The position numbers and the translations under genes are program-made. The notes beneath the pieces were generated by a model. The model saw nothing but the letters and a program-made list of their open reading frames with translations, was not told where the DNA came from and searched no databases. From Syngnathus acus (Eukaryota; Chordata; Actinopteri; Syngnathiformes; Syngnathidae), in contig NC_051091.1 of the NCBI RefSeq assembly GCF_901709675.1, positions 10,388,967-10,452,966 of the forward strand: DNA of 64,000 bases, given 5' to 3'. The stretch's first letter is position 1; each line of letters starts with the position of its first letter. This document shows, one piece after another, positions 1-12,691 of this stretch.

Positions 1-3000
1 AAGCTGTGGGAAAATCCCACGTACTTCCTCCCCGACTCCTACTCATAACACGGAGGTGGAGGAGAGAGGAGAGGAGGCAAAAGATATCAATGAAAGAGAA
101 AAAACATGTTTAAAGAACCTTTTTCTCTTCCATCCTCCTCGGGACTCCTTCTCTCCATCTCCTAACATCTTTCTCCTCTCTGTTTGACGAGAGAGAGTCT
201 CTGTGGCCTAATGTGGCTCTCTTCAATCAGAAGATGAAGTGCTTGTTTTTTTCGTGCTCAGCCCACAAGCACCCCAAGTCTTTCCGGTAAACACATTAGC
301 CAAATTCGTGGAACTTGAGAACAAATTTAGCTTATTGCAGGCCATTCCATTAAGGGCTCTGAACCTTTTAACCCTCTCATCCTACAGGATGGCTCTCTTT
401 TATTATTATTATTATTACTTTATTGTTAGAACGCTTTTCACAAGGTTCAGAATAATTCATGTCAAGATCCTTATCAGAGCTTTTTTGATTTTCCTTCCGC
501 ACAAATGGATGTTGTGGTTCTACAGGAATCGATTAGCGTTCCCTGCGTGATTCATTTGTATGTTTAAAAAAAAATTCTTAGTATGTGCTCTAATTTTCCT
601 TAAAGATGCTAGTGTGCGTATGCGTGTGTGTAACTTTTCTAATGCACGTCACCAGAGGGCTGTAATATGCACTTAGGGCCTATTTCGAGCGAACGGTAAC
701 CTGAGAAGTGCTTTTCATGCGGTCACTGCAGAGTTTTTCGAGGAGTTCAACTTTGGTTAAAGTTTAGACTGAACGCTCGCGTATGTGTGTGTGAATGGCG
801 CCTTTGTGAAAGCAAACCCGTGGAGAGTCGGTTAGGAGCTCTCACTGGGATGGAAAATGTGTGCCGTGGGTCTGGCGTCCGGCCAGTTAGGTGCGTGTGT
901 GTGTTCTGAAGTTGTTGCATCATTCAGGTTTAAAGGGGGGAGAGAAAAAAAAAAGTGAGTCCGTCTAAATTGGATTTGGCCTTTGAGTTCATAGTTTGAT
1001 TTACAGTCACTGCCTCGCTATTGTTGGACCGCAGCGCTGGGCTGTAACTGCCTATTAAAGCCAGTACGCTGACTTTTATATCTCGCGCGCCATCCTCAAT
1101 TTGCCCTTGCAGCCGTCATACTATTCAAGCTTGTGCTGCCTTAAATTGTTGTGACTTGTTTTGTGTTTTTTGCAACAGAGAAAAGGATTGATGAAATTAG
1201 AGTCGGGTACGAACAAAACTTGTCTCCTAACAATTGCACTTTATGCATGCTGTGTATGTTCTATTCATTCATTCATCGATCCACGTAGCGTTCGGTATGA
1301 GTCACGTCCTCCTCCATCAGAAAGATGAGTCCTTGGTTTCCTACAATATATTCCTTTGGTCATTTCCAGTAGACTTTTGTTTTGTTTTGGTTACCATAAA
1401 TCTAACTGTGTATGTGTGTGTGTGGTTATCCCACACAAGAGGATGCGTGACCAAATGACCCTCACAATACAAAGACGCTTTTTCTGCGGCCACCTCCTGC
1501 AAAGCGGGCCCCGGCCAGTAAGTCACAAGACCCGAGCGGCCATGTTGACCTCTTGAGAAGACTGTCTCACTTGTCACTCAGTTTGGTCTGCTGACATGTG
1601 CGAGGCCCCTTTGAATACAGTCGTCATTTCTTGTTCGGATTCTATTTCCATTGTTCAATGGACGCAAACATTAATTCTCAAGTCAAGATTAGCATGATTT
1701 GCAACTGTCACACAAACACTCACCGATTAAATCTTCTATTTTTCTAACTTGGATAATTTTCCCAGTTACAGTTATGCAACAACAATGGCTGTCATTAAAG
1801 CTATTTCAATGAAAGTTGCATCACTTTCTGCGTCACTATATCCAAGGTAATCTCCAGATGTCTTTGTGAGCGGTTGTTTGATAATAGCATGCCACTAAAT
1901 CCCCCACCCGCCCTACCCCTCCACCTCCGAGCAGGAGGAGCAGCAGGACACCAAGCCCACCTACGCTTACTCCGGTCGCAGCTCCCCTACGTCAAAACAC
2001 AACTGCTGACGATAAAGTTGATTTAGTTTTGCTGGCCGTCGGCGCTCTCAGGCTCTTCTCTTCCTGTCTCTCTAGCCCACATAAACACGCCGACGCAAAC
2101 ACGCGCTCAGCGGCGTCAGAGGGCCCCATGTATGTCAAAGCTTTATCCAAACACAGCTACGGTTGCTACATGCAGCAATTATTACCAGATGGAGAAAACA
2201 CATTAGGGCTGCCTTTTCATTAGCAGCCTACACACGTACTCGTTTTTAAGTTTTGAATTTCAAATTTTGTCCTTGGATGGTCTTGACTCTCTTGTGTCGA
2301 CACATGATAACCACAATATTAGAAACAGCTTCTCAGTATGATACAGTGCAAACCACTACTCTCTAAAGTGAACATTACAGTTCTATGCTACGACCAAGCC
2401 TCACCACAATTAGTAGAGAACAACCCAAAAAAAATGCTAGCAATTGGGGAAAAACTGTTTAGAATTGCTTGTATTAATAGTTTACACAATAACTATACCA
2501 CAAACTTTGATCCAAAACACATTTCAAGCTTATCTTACAACATGAACCTGAAATTAAATGACTTACAGGTTTGATTTTTCATGCATGCAGTATAGGCTCT
2601 CAGCAAACAACCCAGGCTCAACTAAGCTCCGCCCCCGACTTATAAAGCTTGTTTTGCAGGGCAGCAAATGGGAATTCACTCCAAACATTTTATTTTTTTT
2701 ATGCTAATCATAGTTCTAATTGTCAGACACAAACTACTACTTTTTGCATTTGTTTACAATGGGGAACCCAACAGAACCATGATTTCCGGCATACTGTTAT
2801 ACCCTGTTAAATCATGTAGAAATTATTTGCTGCAACTTCAACTTTCTCTCGGAATGATCCGCTTCTGTATTTCTGTGTATTGCCTACAAGCATAGCACGC
2901 ATGCCAAGCACGCATGCCACCGGCATTCTGTATCATGGCTTCGAAGCATGCGTGTATTTTGGTGTCATGTGCGTATGCAAACGATGCCGTGCTCGCCACG

Positions 3001-4983
3001 CTAATAATAAATACTCGCGGGGAATGCATGTCCGCTATGCACATGCATACTTCACCTTCCTTTCTTTACATAGATTCTGCATTCAGTACAATACTTTGAG
3101 GGGGGGCGGGTAAATCTAAATTCAGCAACATGATGTCAGTCGGCGCTTGACTTAAAAACCTGCCTCGTTAACCTTTTCCAATTCTGTCTTGCTCAAAGGT
3201 TACGGTCCTTTCAGGATTGTATTTTTATCTTCAACTAGATTCCCCTTGCTTGATCCTTCAACTTCTGCACATTCGTGGCATACAATGGAGGCCATTGTCA
3301 AGTGTAATTATATTCGTCTTCTTCCTGGGTGGCTGCTGTATTGACTTGCGGCAAGCCCTCCCACTGAGATGGAATCGATTTTCACGGAAAAGGTTTTGAA
3401 CATTTTAGCTCTTCAAAGATTTGAGTCGAGAAGAGATCACAGTATCCTGTTATTTGATAAATTGACATTGACTGCTAGCTCTGGTAAAACAAAACAAATG
3501 CACCTTTGACTTTGATAGCTGTCAATGGGCATACTTTTCATTGGAAAGTAACAAGTGAGAACAGAAGTTGCCGTGGCAACCCTAGATTATATGCTTATTA
3601 ATATTGGACAATGTGGAAATTTTCATTCATTCATTTCTTATCTATTTATTTTGATAGCATGAAATAAAAATCTAAATAAGTTATTCCATCAACTTGTATA
3701 TTTCTAAAGAGTCTAGATTGTTTCCAAACTATAACATGAGGCATTAGGCAACACACATTCTGTGTCGCGGCTTAGGTAAGCAACGATGTCATCATTCCTC
3801 AGAGTCCATTCTTTTATTCAGCCCCTGTCGAGTTATGCAATGCAAAGAATCTGGTCCTCGCTGAGCTATTCTCATTTGAAGGCTGCAACCATTCATTGGT
3901 TATTGTCGTCGCTGTCATTTTTTTAAAAATTCAGATCTTGAAGCCAGTTGCAATCAGCAATTTAATGGACAAGTCTCTCCTAGAGCCATAAAACAACCTC
4001 AGCCTTCCAAAAAACATTTTGATTTGAAGCGGCCATTACTGGGTACATTTTGGTTATTTGCTGGGGTCTGTAAAATTTACTGTTACTGAAATGAATCAAT
4101 GAAATGATGAAGGTGCTCTAAATGTTTTTCATTGGACAGTGACGTTATAACCAGCAGGCGATAAGACCAAGTTGTTTTTTTTAGCTAAGTATTACTGTTC
4201 TGTTTATTATGAATAAATCCGTCCATGGTAGTTGGTGTCATGAAGGGGTGCGGGTGGAGGGCAGAGGGGACGCATTGGCACCGACAGCAGCTGTCCCTCG
4301 CCAAAACAGGCTCATACAGAATTACTATCATCAATCATAGGCGAGTTATTTTCATAAACAGGACCCTTAAAGCCATCTTTTCCCCCCACACGCATGAGGA
4401 AAGTATGTATCCTATACATGGCTCCTGCTTACTGGCGCCAGTAAGCCCAGTGAGATGTCTTCTTCCGGACTGGCAGCTGGCCGGCCAAAGTCACGGACAG
4501 AAAGAGCCGTTAAGACGTGGTTGGACCACTCGGCATAATTTACTTCTCTATTTAGCACTGACCCATCCTTATCTTTGCTGGCATATCAGTACTATTCCAA
4601 AAATCAATTTTAGGTGTGCATTGGTTCTTTGTGATGCTCCTGTACATTAATGAACTTTGGCTAAGGATGTTTTTATTCCATTTTGCTTATTAGCAGCTGT
4701 GCGCTAATCTAAATTCATTCATTTGCCACAATTTGGCGCCAAATCCTTGGTTACTAAGAAAGTAGTAATTGGTGTCACGGATGAGAAAGAGCTAAACTGA
4801 TAGACTGATATTTTAGCGGTGTCAGGGAAGGAGTCAAGTTTAGCCTGGGTTGTTAGTGGAAGTTACAGAGTCTTTGGATTTCAAGTAGATTTTCTCAAAT
4901 CAAATGTTTATGGGTAATATAAGATCTTTTTGAAATGATTATTAATATAGGCATTGTTTTATTGGCTTTTTTTGGAGGGGAGG

Positions 4984-5019
4984 CACACACACACAAACAC
5001 ACACACACACACACACACA
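4984..5019. repeat. CA dinucleotide microsatellite
   Basis: The sequence shows about 36 bp of near-perfect CA repeat with one AAAC interruption. It lies in the inferred atg7 intron and no function is suggested. Confidence 0.9.
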
Positions 5020-8000
5020 TTGGTCACAATGCCAACTCTTAATCTCTTTCCCCGGGCACTGTTCCGTCCAGCACATGGAGGACTGCGATAGGATCGAGCC
5101 CTAGGAAATCGACAATGAAGAACACACGGGCGCACACAGCATGCTTCATAGACCTAAACAGACAGAGACAAGGAGATACACATCTTAAGGCATAATTACC
5201 TTGAGCGAATTTATCTCTGGAAAAAAAGAACAGCACAATATGGATAGTTGGCATTACATTTGTAGCTGTTTCAAACAATGCTTAATAGTTCGAAAGTTAA
5301 AAAAAAACAGATTTGATCCTAAAATGGTGGCACAAAGAGCCTTTGTAGTGGAAGACCGACTGCTTGTTTGTTTCTCATCGTTTGTGGTTTACCAGGAACT
5401 TTGCAACAGTGCTTTTTGTCAAGGCTTGTAAGCTTCATTCAAGCTCTGGTTCTCTTGAAGGCCTCAAGTTTTTTTTTTTTAGAACATCGCACTGACGGAA
5501 AAGCTTTTGGGATTTCATAATTTGGGGTTTTGTCGTATGTGTGTGTGTTTGTATATGCTTTTTATGTAGGGGGGGGTGTCCTTCCAGCCATTGCTCATCT
5601 GACCACACATCATTTGGCTTTGAGTCGTGTTTCTAATTAAACATAGGGCAGGTCTCAACTGGCAACACTTGCACACACGCCATCTCTCAAGTTGTTATTA
5701 CCGTGCGGCTCGCTGCACATAAAGTAATATTGCCCAACCACAGCACAACTGAGAGGCCTCACGCTTGTTTGCTCTTAAACACACTCAAATTGAGATTTGC
5801 TGCCACTTATTTTTTCAAAATGTTTACAGATGAATCCAAATTGGATTTAAGTTGATTAATCTGTGATTGTAAAGCCTGAATATAAAAAAAAAAAAAAAGC
5901 TTACGCCAGTTAGAATAAATTGGCTCCCAAAAAAAGTTTTCAAACTTCCTCAAAGTCTGTAGTTACGCTGTCATGCAATCTTGCTCACAGATCAAGAAGA
6001 ACAAAAAAAAGAACTCTAGCAGTAAATATTTAGTTTGTAACCAAGGTGTTAAAATTGTGACGTTGGTGAATGTGACTCAGAAAATGTGTTGATAACCTTC
6101 AAGTGTACAGGAAGTGTGTCAGAGAAGTTACCGGAGGAGTGGGGAGCCCGATAGAGGGACAGGAAAGAGGGACATGGGAACCAGGCAGATTACGAGGTGT
6201 GACAAAAGAAACAAGACTGTGGCGCTCGTACTCTCCACTCAATGCCAATTGTGGATCTTTCAGCTATTCTGCTAGTTGACTTTTCTCACCATATGCTATT
6301 TTTTCTCTGGCTTTTGTGTAACACAAGGCTATGACGCAACTGTCAACAAGTCTTGAAGCATCTCAGAAAAGATCCTTGGAGAAGCTATAGCACTCTTAGT
6401 TCAGCCTGTGTTGAAGTTAATATTGAAGCGGAAGAGTGGCAATTCAGATTTGTTCATTGATAATCACAATTTGTAAAAGCAGAGGAAAATCAAAATTGAA
6501 GTCCGATCGTCTCAGAGCAAGGGCATCATGTGACCCACTGGAGAGAGTAAAACATTTCAGGGAAAGTGACATTGAGGGAAAAAAAGGGGGTCCATGTCTG
6601 TCGGAGTCCCGGGAGAAACAACAGGACTCAGCTGTTGCTCCACAGGCTACCACACCCGGCAGAGAGCCACTCGGTTTGTTGTTGTAGCTGGCCTCTATAA
6701 CTCTCCAGAGACCAGCAAAGGTGGGGAGGGGGGGACTCGAGGTACAAAATAGACAAGAAGAGCAAATATGTGAAGATTAGACCAACACTTTTTGCTCCGT
6801 CATGATGAGGTTCAGCTTGGATCTTTGGGCTGGTGCTTTGTTGGATTAACCCCAGTTTATGAAAACAGGGGCGGGGGAGGGAAAGGGGGGGTATCAATGG
6901 GGCTACGTGACTTTGCTGGGACTGGCTCACGAGCTCTGTTCCCAGCAAAAAAAAAAAAAAAAAAAGTGCTGTAAAACGTCACCACTTTCCCTCTTGTGTC
7001 ACCAGCACGTCAGCCGCCCTTTACCATAACCTCTTGGTATCCCATAATATGGAAGCAGACCACCAACACAGACCTCCGCTGTAGCTCAAAATGATTCCGC
7101 TCCGTCTATTGCCGGAATAGAAGCAGGATTTTAAAACATTCAGAGTATCGAGTTAAAATTTCCAGAGAAATTCTGGTCAAATTCCAATTTATTACTATGG
7201 TCAAACGTGATTATATTCCTGTCCTGACGTTATCAGAACTTCCCAGATTTAACCCGGTGGTCATGCTATTCTAGGGCCCACCTCTTCCTCTCTCCACACC
7301 CATTTCTTCCTCTTCCTGTCCCTGTGATGAGGTCGTGCACTCCCTTCAGTGTTCCCTCCTGAGAGGTCTTAATGAGGCCAGGAACAATGAAAACGCAGCA
7401 GGGACCACGGAGAATCTATGGTGGAAATGGACGAGCACTTATTTCAAGGAGGGGGACGCTTATGACTCTTTGGTGAGTCAGTCCAGCCAAACAGAGAAAA
7501 ATAAGAGTTATGTTGGATTTCTGGCCAATTGTGTTCACTTTGCTTTAACCCTACTTGTGGAGAAAAACTGACCACATGACACGATGCTGCTAGAAGCACC
7601 TGCAACACAAGGCTTCATTGTGACCTGCAGGTCACGCGTCTCAGACAGCGACTCACCTTTGACCGTCTCACCCCATTTTAAACAGCGCCCGAACACACTG
7701 CAGATTCCCGCCATACCACTCAGGGAGTCAGAATGTCACATCAGGCCACATGAGGTCATATTTATTTGGCAAACTAGTCATGTTACCCTTGGGGCTAACT
7801 AGTACCTACAGGCAACTTGTTTTAATTATCTTTTTTACATGCTATAAAATATATAAATATAAATATGCGCAACAATAAAAATAAAATACTACATTTCAAA
7901 AACTGTAATGGCAATGTTTTGACTTCATCAAGTCCTCCTAAGAAAGAGTCATAAAACACACAAAAAGCATATCGAACCCTAAAAATTGTTTTCCGTTGTT

Positions 8001-9435
8001 GCTTTTTCCATATTTCCACACTGCTAATCAAAGCTTTGACATCGGCCACACCACCCATTCCGTATGGCCCATGTTATTCTCTCCAAAACCAATATGTATT
8101 GTCCTCATTTTTTTTTCTCCTGCAGCCTTTCAAACATGTCAATTAAACCGAAAACGCTGCCATCGTCTCAGTTTCTTTTGCGTCACCCCCCCCAAAAAAA
8201 AAAACTCCTTCTTCCTCTTTCCTTCTTGGTAGGTAGCACAAACCACATCAGTGTGTGTGGCCCACTAATTGCATCTTACATGGAGCCAGTCTCCATGATG
8301 AAAGCTCCACTTTGTGCTTTGGTGTCACTTTTAATATGTAAAGCAGATGTGTGTTTAATGGCCGAGCCCATCAGTGGTTGTGTCGGAGAGTTGCGCACCC
8401 ACCGAGGGCCCACCGCCATATACGCAAAGTCCACTTACTGTACCCGATTGTTTGTAGATTTTTCACACTGGAAGCATTGCTACACGTTGCTACCTTTCAT
8501 TCTGACCTTGCGGGTTTGATTATCAAAAATACTTTTTCAAGTCGTTTTGCCACTTGCTGTCGACTGAAAATTGACGATGACAAAATTAAAAAAACAAAAA
8601 ATTATGGATTGTGTTTCCAGACGCCATCGTATTTGTTTAGAGGCCAATAATCAATGGTGATAAACTGGCCGCTAAACAGCTCATGTGTCCGATCCCATCT
8701 CGGGATTAAGGATGCTGAGATATCAGCAGCAGCAGAGCTGATGGCAAACACAAACACATTACATGCAGCTTTAGCAGAGAAGCGTCTTTAACTTCCGCCG
8801 GGTAGCAGCGATAAGACACATTTTGCATTTAAAGATGGCTGCTCGATGGCAGCCCGGCCAATCTTCTCTAAGCATGCGTGTTTATTTGTGTGTCCTTTTT
8901 ATATGCCCTCCTCTTCTCATTTATAGTGCTAGCACAGCCTCCGAGTTGAATTTGTTCTGTGACTGAGATTGTGATCAAATATGCTTGTAAGGCACTTAAA
9001 ACCTGAGTGGGATGCGGTTTTACTTTGTAGTATGTAGACTGTCGCTATCTAGGCTTGGCATATGTAAAATCTTGGCTCTTAACACAAAGTAAAAAAGTGT
9101 CTCTGGAACGGCTTGTAACTCTGCTACTTGGAAACTGGTGTATACTTTTAAATAAAGATGCCACAGTACAGTTGCATTTAAGGTTGGATAGCTAGCTAGC
9201 TTATTCGTTAGTTTATAGTTGGTTTGTGTAACAAACAAAAAAAAAACACTCAACCAACATTTAGTTAGTAAGTGGGATAGCTACATTTTATACAGACCAA
9301 GTTTTGTCATGGCCTAATGTTTTGTTATGTTGTTGTTTTACTACGGCCAACCAGATTTCTCATTGCATGCATGTTGCATTTTAGTGTTTAACAAATCTTA
9401 GCTTGTAAGTCATTTCACTCGCTTATCTGTTAACA

Positions 9436-10304
9436 CAGTGGTCCCCAACCTTTTTTGCGCCACGGACCGGTTACGTGTCAGAAATATTTTCGCGGACCGG
9501 CCTTTATATAAATAAATAACACATTTATATAAATAAATAATACATTTATGATAAATATATAAATACAATGAAATAAAATGATACGACTGGCATAAAACAA
9601 GTATAAACCACATAAAAATAAAACTCACCATTACGTTGAATTAGTGGGAGCACTGAGTTTGTTTCGAGCCGGTCCCATCTAGGCGTAATCTGAGACAATG
9701 ACACTGGAAGTGGTTAAGGTTTGTCTTTTAATGCAGGATGCTTGGTCTCCAATGTGCCAAAGCAGTTTTGAAGGCTTCATTGCCTCGTTAGCTAGCATGC
9801 TAGCCTGTCGCCATATATGCAGTCACCTGTGGCGATAAATCCATATTTTGAGTAGGACTCCAGAAGTGTTCTTTTAAACGCAGCTTACCTTTTCTTAGAA
9901 GTCGTAGCCTCTTCTTCTTCCGTCTCCTCATTGGGCTTTTTTCCCTTTCCGAAGAAGCTTTCCTTTCTGTTTCTTGCTCCTTTTTGCTTGCTTAGCGAGC
10001 TCGACTGGGGTGACGTCACGTTTCCGCGACGAGCGTCTTGACCTTGAATTAACCTGTGTCAAGAGACACAGATACACCGACGGATGTAATTGGGAGAGAA
10101 TCGCCAATTTGTTTTATATATTTTTCTAAATAAATTCTTACTCATTTTTGCTAGCTTTGCGGGCTCGACTGGGGAAACATGTCTCTTGACCTGAATTAAT
10201 TGATCGTCGATTAAAAATAAATAAATAAATAAATAAATAAAAATTCTGTGCGGCTTGGCGTCCCGGTACCAAGTGACCCACGGACCGGTGGTTGGGGACC
10301 ACTG
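9436..10304. mobile_element. non-autonomous hAT-type DNA transposon
   Basis: The 5' end reads CAGTGGTCCCCAACC and the 3' end is its inverse, GGTTGGGGACCACTG. Both sit next to CGGACCGG motifs. The 869-bp element is flanked by perfect 8-bp direct repeats TGTTAACA at 9428-9435 and 10305-10312. An 8-bp duplication and CAGTGG-type ends are hallmarks of hAT (Charlie-like) elements. No transposase frame is present, so it is non-autonomous. The interior is AT-rich with AAATA/TAAA runs and an imperfect internal repeat of a GCTCGACTGGGG...TCTTGACC block (near 9998-10050 and 10160-10195). Confidence 0.85.
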
Positions 10305-11496
10305 TGTTAACATATTCTGGCCCACTCAACTTGTTGGCTTCACTTTACTGCGCCTATTCAATGTTACATAAGAGACCCCTCTCCCCCTTTACCCCATTCC
10401 ACCCCCCCCCCCCCCCGTCTTTTATTTTGTGCAAATTACACACACACACGCAGTCACATACACATGGATGAGTGCAGCATGGCGGGTGTCCAGAGAGGCT
10501 CACCGCCTTTCAAAGAGCTCTTTGCTCGTCATCCTTTTGATGCCGGCTGGCCAGCACCACTGTTGTCCTTTGATATGAATTTGTCCTCATTCTCCACACT
10601 GTGAGGGAACCACAGCAGCCTGGAGCCAACCACGCACACCAAAACCACGTCCCAGTGATGCCCCGCGGCTAAGTGGCTCCTGCGCATGAGTTAGGATCCG
10701 TGTCCCCAGTGTGGCCGCCTCCAGGGTCACTCCATAGTTCTGAGTGCCGCCATTTTTATGCATCATGTCATATTAAGGCTGGATGATTTTGAAAAGTATT
10801 TTATTCACTCAAACTTGCAATTTAATGCACTATTATTTTTTCACTGTCTTATGTGCATGTTTTTGCACATAAGTCACAATACGAGAGAATCAAATTTATG
10901 GAATGAGGCCTTCCTCAAAGTTGTGGAGCAATTGCTCGTCCCCACTGAGGCCTGCACTGGAATCCTACGTGGTTTAAACCAGCACTTTCTAAGGAATGCA
11001 GCATGGATGTGTCAAATGTGTGTGTGTGTAACATTCCAGGCAGTGTTAGAGGTATGTGAATTACGTCTTACAGAGCGGGAATGTGAAGAATCTGCTGCCA
11101 CGAAAGGACCACTTTTGTTTACTGACGCAGTGCTGCCAAGGAGGCTAGTGCTTGCGTGTGTATGTGCGTATGTGTGTGTCACATGCTCCTTTCATTTCCT
11201 GTTAATAAGCTTTCAATCATAATTGTAATTACATTAGAACGCTCTGAAGTAAAACACAATGTTTCTACATTTTATAGAGTTTTAAAACACATTTGTAGTA
11301 AATTTCTATTTGTTGTTTTTTTCCTCACATTCCTCACAGTTTATTATTTCATTGGTTTCCTAGTCAGCACTCGACAACCAAATTTGAACTGAATTATGAT
11401 GTTCGAGCTAACTCAAGATGGCGGAGGCAATGAGGTAGTTCATTCAATTCTTGTACAAAATTTGGATTCCTAATGTGTTATGTTGTTTTTTAACAG

Positions 11497-11529
11497 ATTT
11501 GGGATATGAGTGATGACGAGAGCATCTGA
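11497..11529 (+). CDS. atg7: atg7 last coding exon (C-terminal tail)
   Basis: After a T-rich tract and the acceptor TTTTTTAACAG, the frame reads IWDMSDDESI and then TGA. This matches the highly conserved end of vertebrate ATG7 (IWDMSDDETI from memory) with one Thr-to-Ser change. ATG7 is the cytosolic E1-like enzyme that activates ATG12 and ATG8/LC3 proteins in autophagy, and its extreme C-terminus contributes to ATG8 recognition. Only these 10 residues plus stop are in the window. The catalytic cysteine and adenylation domain are upstream. Position next to vgll4 agrees with the human order ATG7-VGLL4. The exon is too short for any ORF finder, so the call rests on the match, the splice site and synteny. 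Confidence 0.85.
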   Translation: MWDMSDDESI

Positions 11530-11970
11530 GGAACCAAAAATCTTGAGATTTGGAACATCACAGCCATCATGTTTCACGTCAGACCTGCACATCACAAACG
11601 AATACAGGAAGCGTTTTGAGGTGAAAAGACCAAAACATCTTCTGACAAGTTTCCACTAACTGTTATTCCCACATAATTTCTAACCTTGAATGTACAATTT
11701 TTGGTGTTTTGATAGTTAATATGTGACCTTCACACACTGAATGTTCACTTATGTTTCATGGTTTTTGAAAACAACAGGTCTAAAACAAATTGTGTAGTCA
11801 TCAAATGGTGTTTACTTGGTCACGGTATTATTTTCATGTGCAATAAAACAAATATTGACACTTCTGTACTCATTACACATTGAATGTCATTTGATTGTAG
11901 TAATTACTTTCATCAGTGTGTAATCAACTAAATACTGGAGCAAAACTAAATAAAAGGTGTCTTTTGTATC
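11530..11970 (+). other. atg7: atg7 3' untranslated region
   Basis: This is AT-rich non-coding sequence directly after the atg7 stop. Canonical AATAAA signals occur at 11842-11847 and 11949-11954. The second would place cleavage near 11965-11975. The end is inferred. Confidence 0.6.
11949..11954 (+). terminator. atg7: atg7 candidate polyadenylation signal
   Basis: AATAAA on the plus strand, 420 bp after the atg7 stop codon. An earlier AATAAA at 11842 is an alternative proximal site. Confidence 0.55.
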
Positions 11971-12031
11971 TCGATACGACGTTGCTGAAATGCACAAAGC
12001 AGTGCACAGTCAAGTGGTGATTTGAAAGCAC

Positions 12032-12037
12032 TTTATT
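12032..12037 (-). terminator. vgll4: vgll4 candidate polyadenylation signal
   Basis: TTTATT on the plus strand is AATAAA on the vgll4 strand. Cleavage would fall near 12010-12020, leaving only about 50 bp between the inferred ends of vgll4 and atg7. Confidence 0.55.
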
Positions 12038-12670
12038 GTTCATCAAGGCTACTTTACGTACAAAAAAAGGTGGCCTGCCAAAACCTTTTCAGTAGGAGAC
12101 ACAGCCACAAACACTTTGTGTGCATTCTTTTTAACAGTTGAGAGATCCTAGCACTAAATACATGCTATTTGTAAAAATAAGAAACAAAGAAAAAACAAAG
12201 TGGACCACAAGGTATGCGATTGGTCACCGCATCGCCCGTGTTGATTAAAGACTGAAACACTTGCATTTGTTTGACAAATGTTGATTTTTGGAAGACTTGG
12301 GTAAAGAAACAACCAGCGTTGGAGCTGACAACTAGTAGCAAAGTCACCAAACTTAAAAGGGTCGAGCATTTTTTTTCCTTAATTAAATAATTGGTGGATG
12401 TAGCGATTGTCACTGACAATGTCCAGTGGCTTTTTTTTGTGTTCCTGCACTTGAACCTTTTACAAGACAACAAAAAAGATCAACTTTTTCAGTATGAAGA
12501 AAAAAAATGATTATGAGGACAGAAAGAAGCAATTAAATAGCTACATATCATTAACAAATAATTGTTCCTTGAAAAATACCTACGATTTGTTTTCTCTGTA
12601 CATCCGTTACGCACAGCGTAATGATGGTCTTATAGTTACCTATTAAAAAAGAAAAGTCATTTTCCTACAG

Positions 12671-12691
12671 TGTGTGTGTGTGTGTGTGTGT
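12671..12691. repeat. TG dinucleotide microsatellite
   Basis: A pure TG run of about 21 bp within the inferred vgll4 3' UTR. Confidence 0.85.

Larger units (their letters stand above)
1..11496 (+). other. atg7: atg7 terminal intron (3' part)
   Basis: No coding exon of ATG7 could be recognised in this stretch. The penultimate exon, which should encode the segment ending just before the IWDMSDDE tail, must lie left of the window. The open frames here are short, lack family resemblance and often overlap on opposite strands. Contents that can be named are a CA tract at 4984-5019, a hAT element at 9436-10304 and AT-rich filler. A long last intron is also known for human ATG7. That the whole stretch is intronic is inferred from the exon at 11497. 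Confidence 0.65.

Noticed and set aside
4225-4650. 141-codon plus-strand frame.
   Set aside because: Composition and content look random, and no family is recognisable. It lies in the inferred atg7 intron.
8064-8519. 151-codon plus-strand frame.
   Set aside because: No recognisable motif, it overlaps other short frames, and homopolymer-coded runs dominate part of it.
10758-11222. 154-codon plus-strand frame just before the atg7 last exon.
   Set aside because: I checked it for the expected ATG7 penultimate exon (SFLEDLTGLT-like) and found no match.
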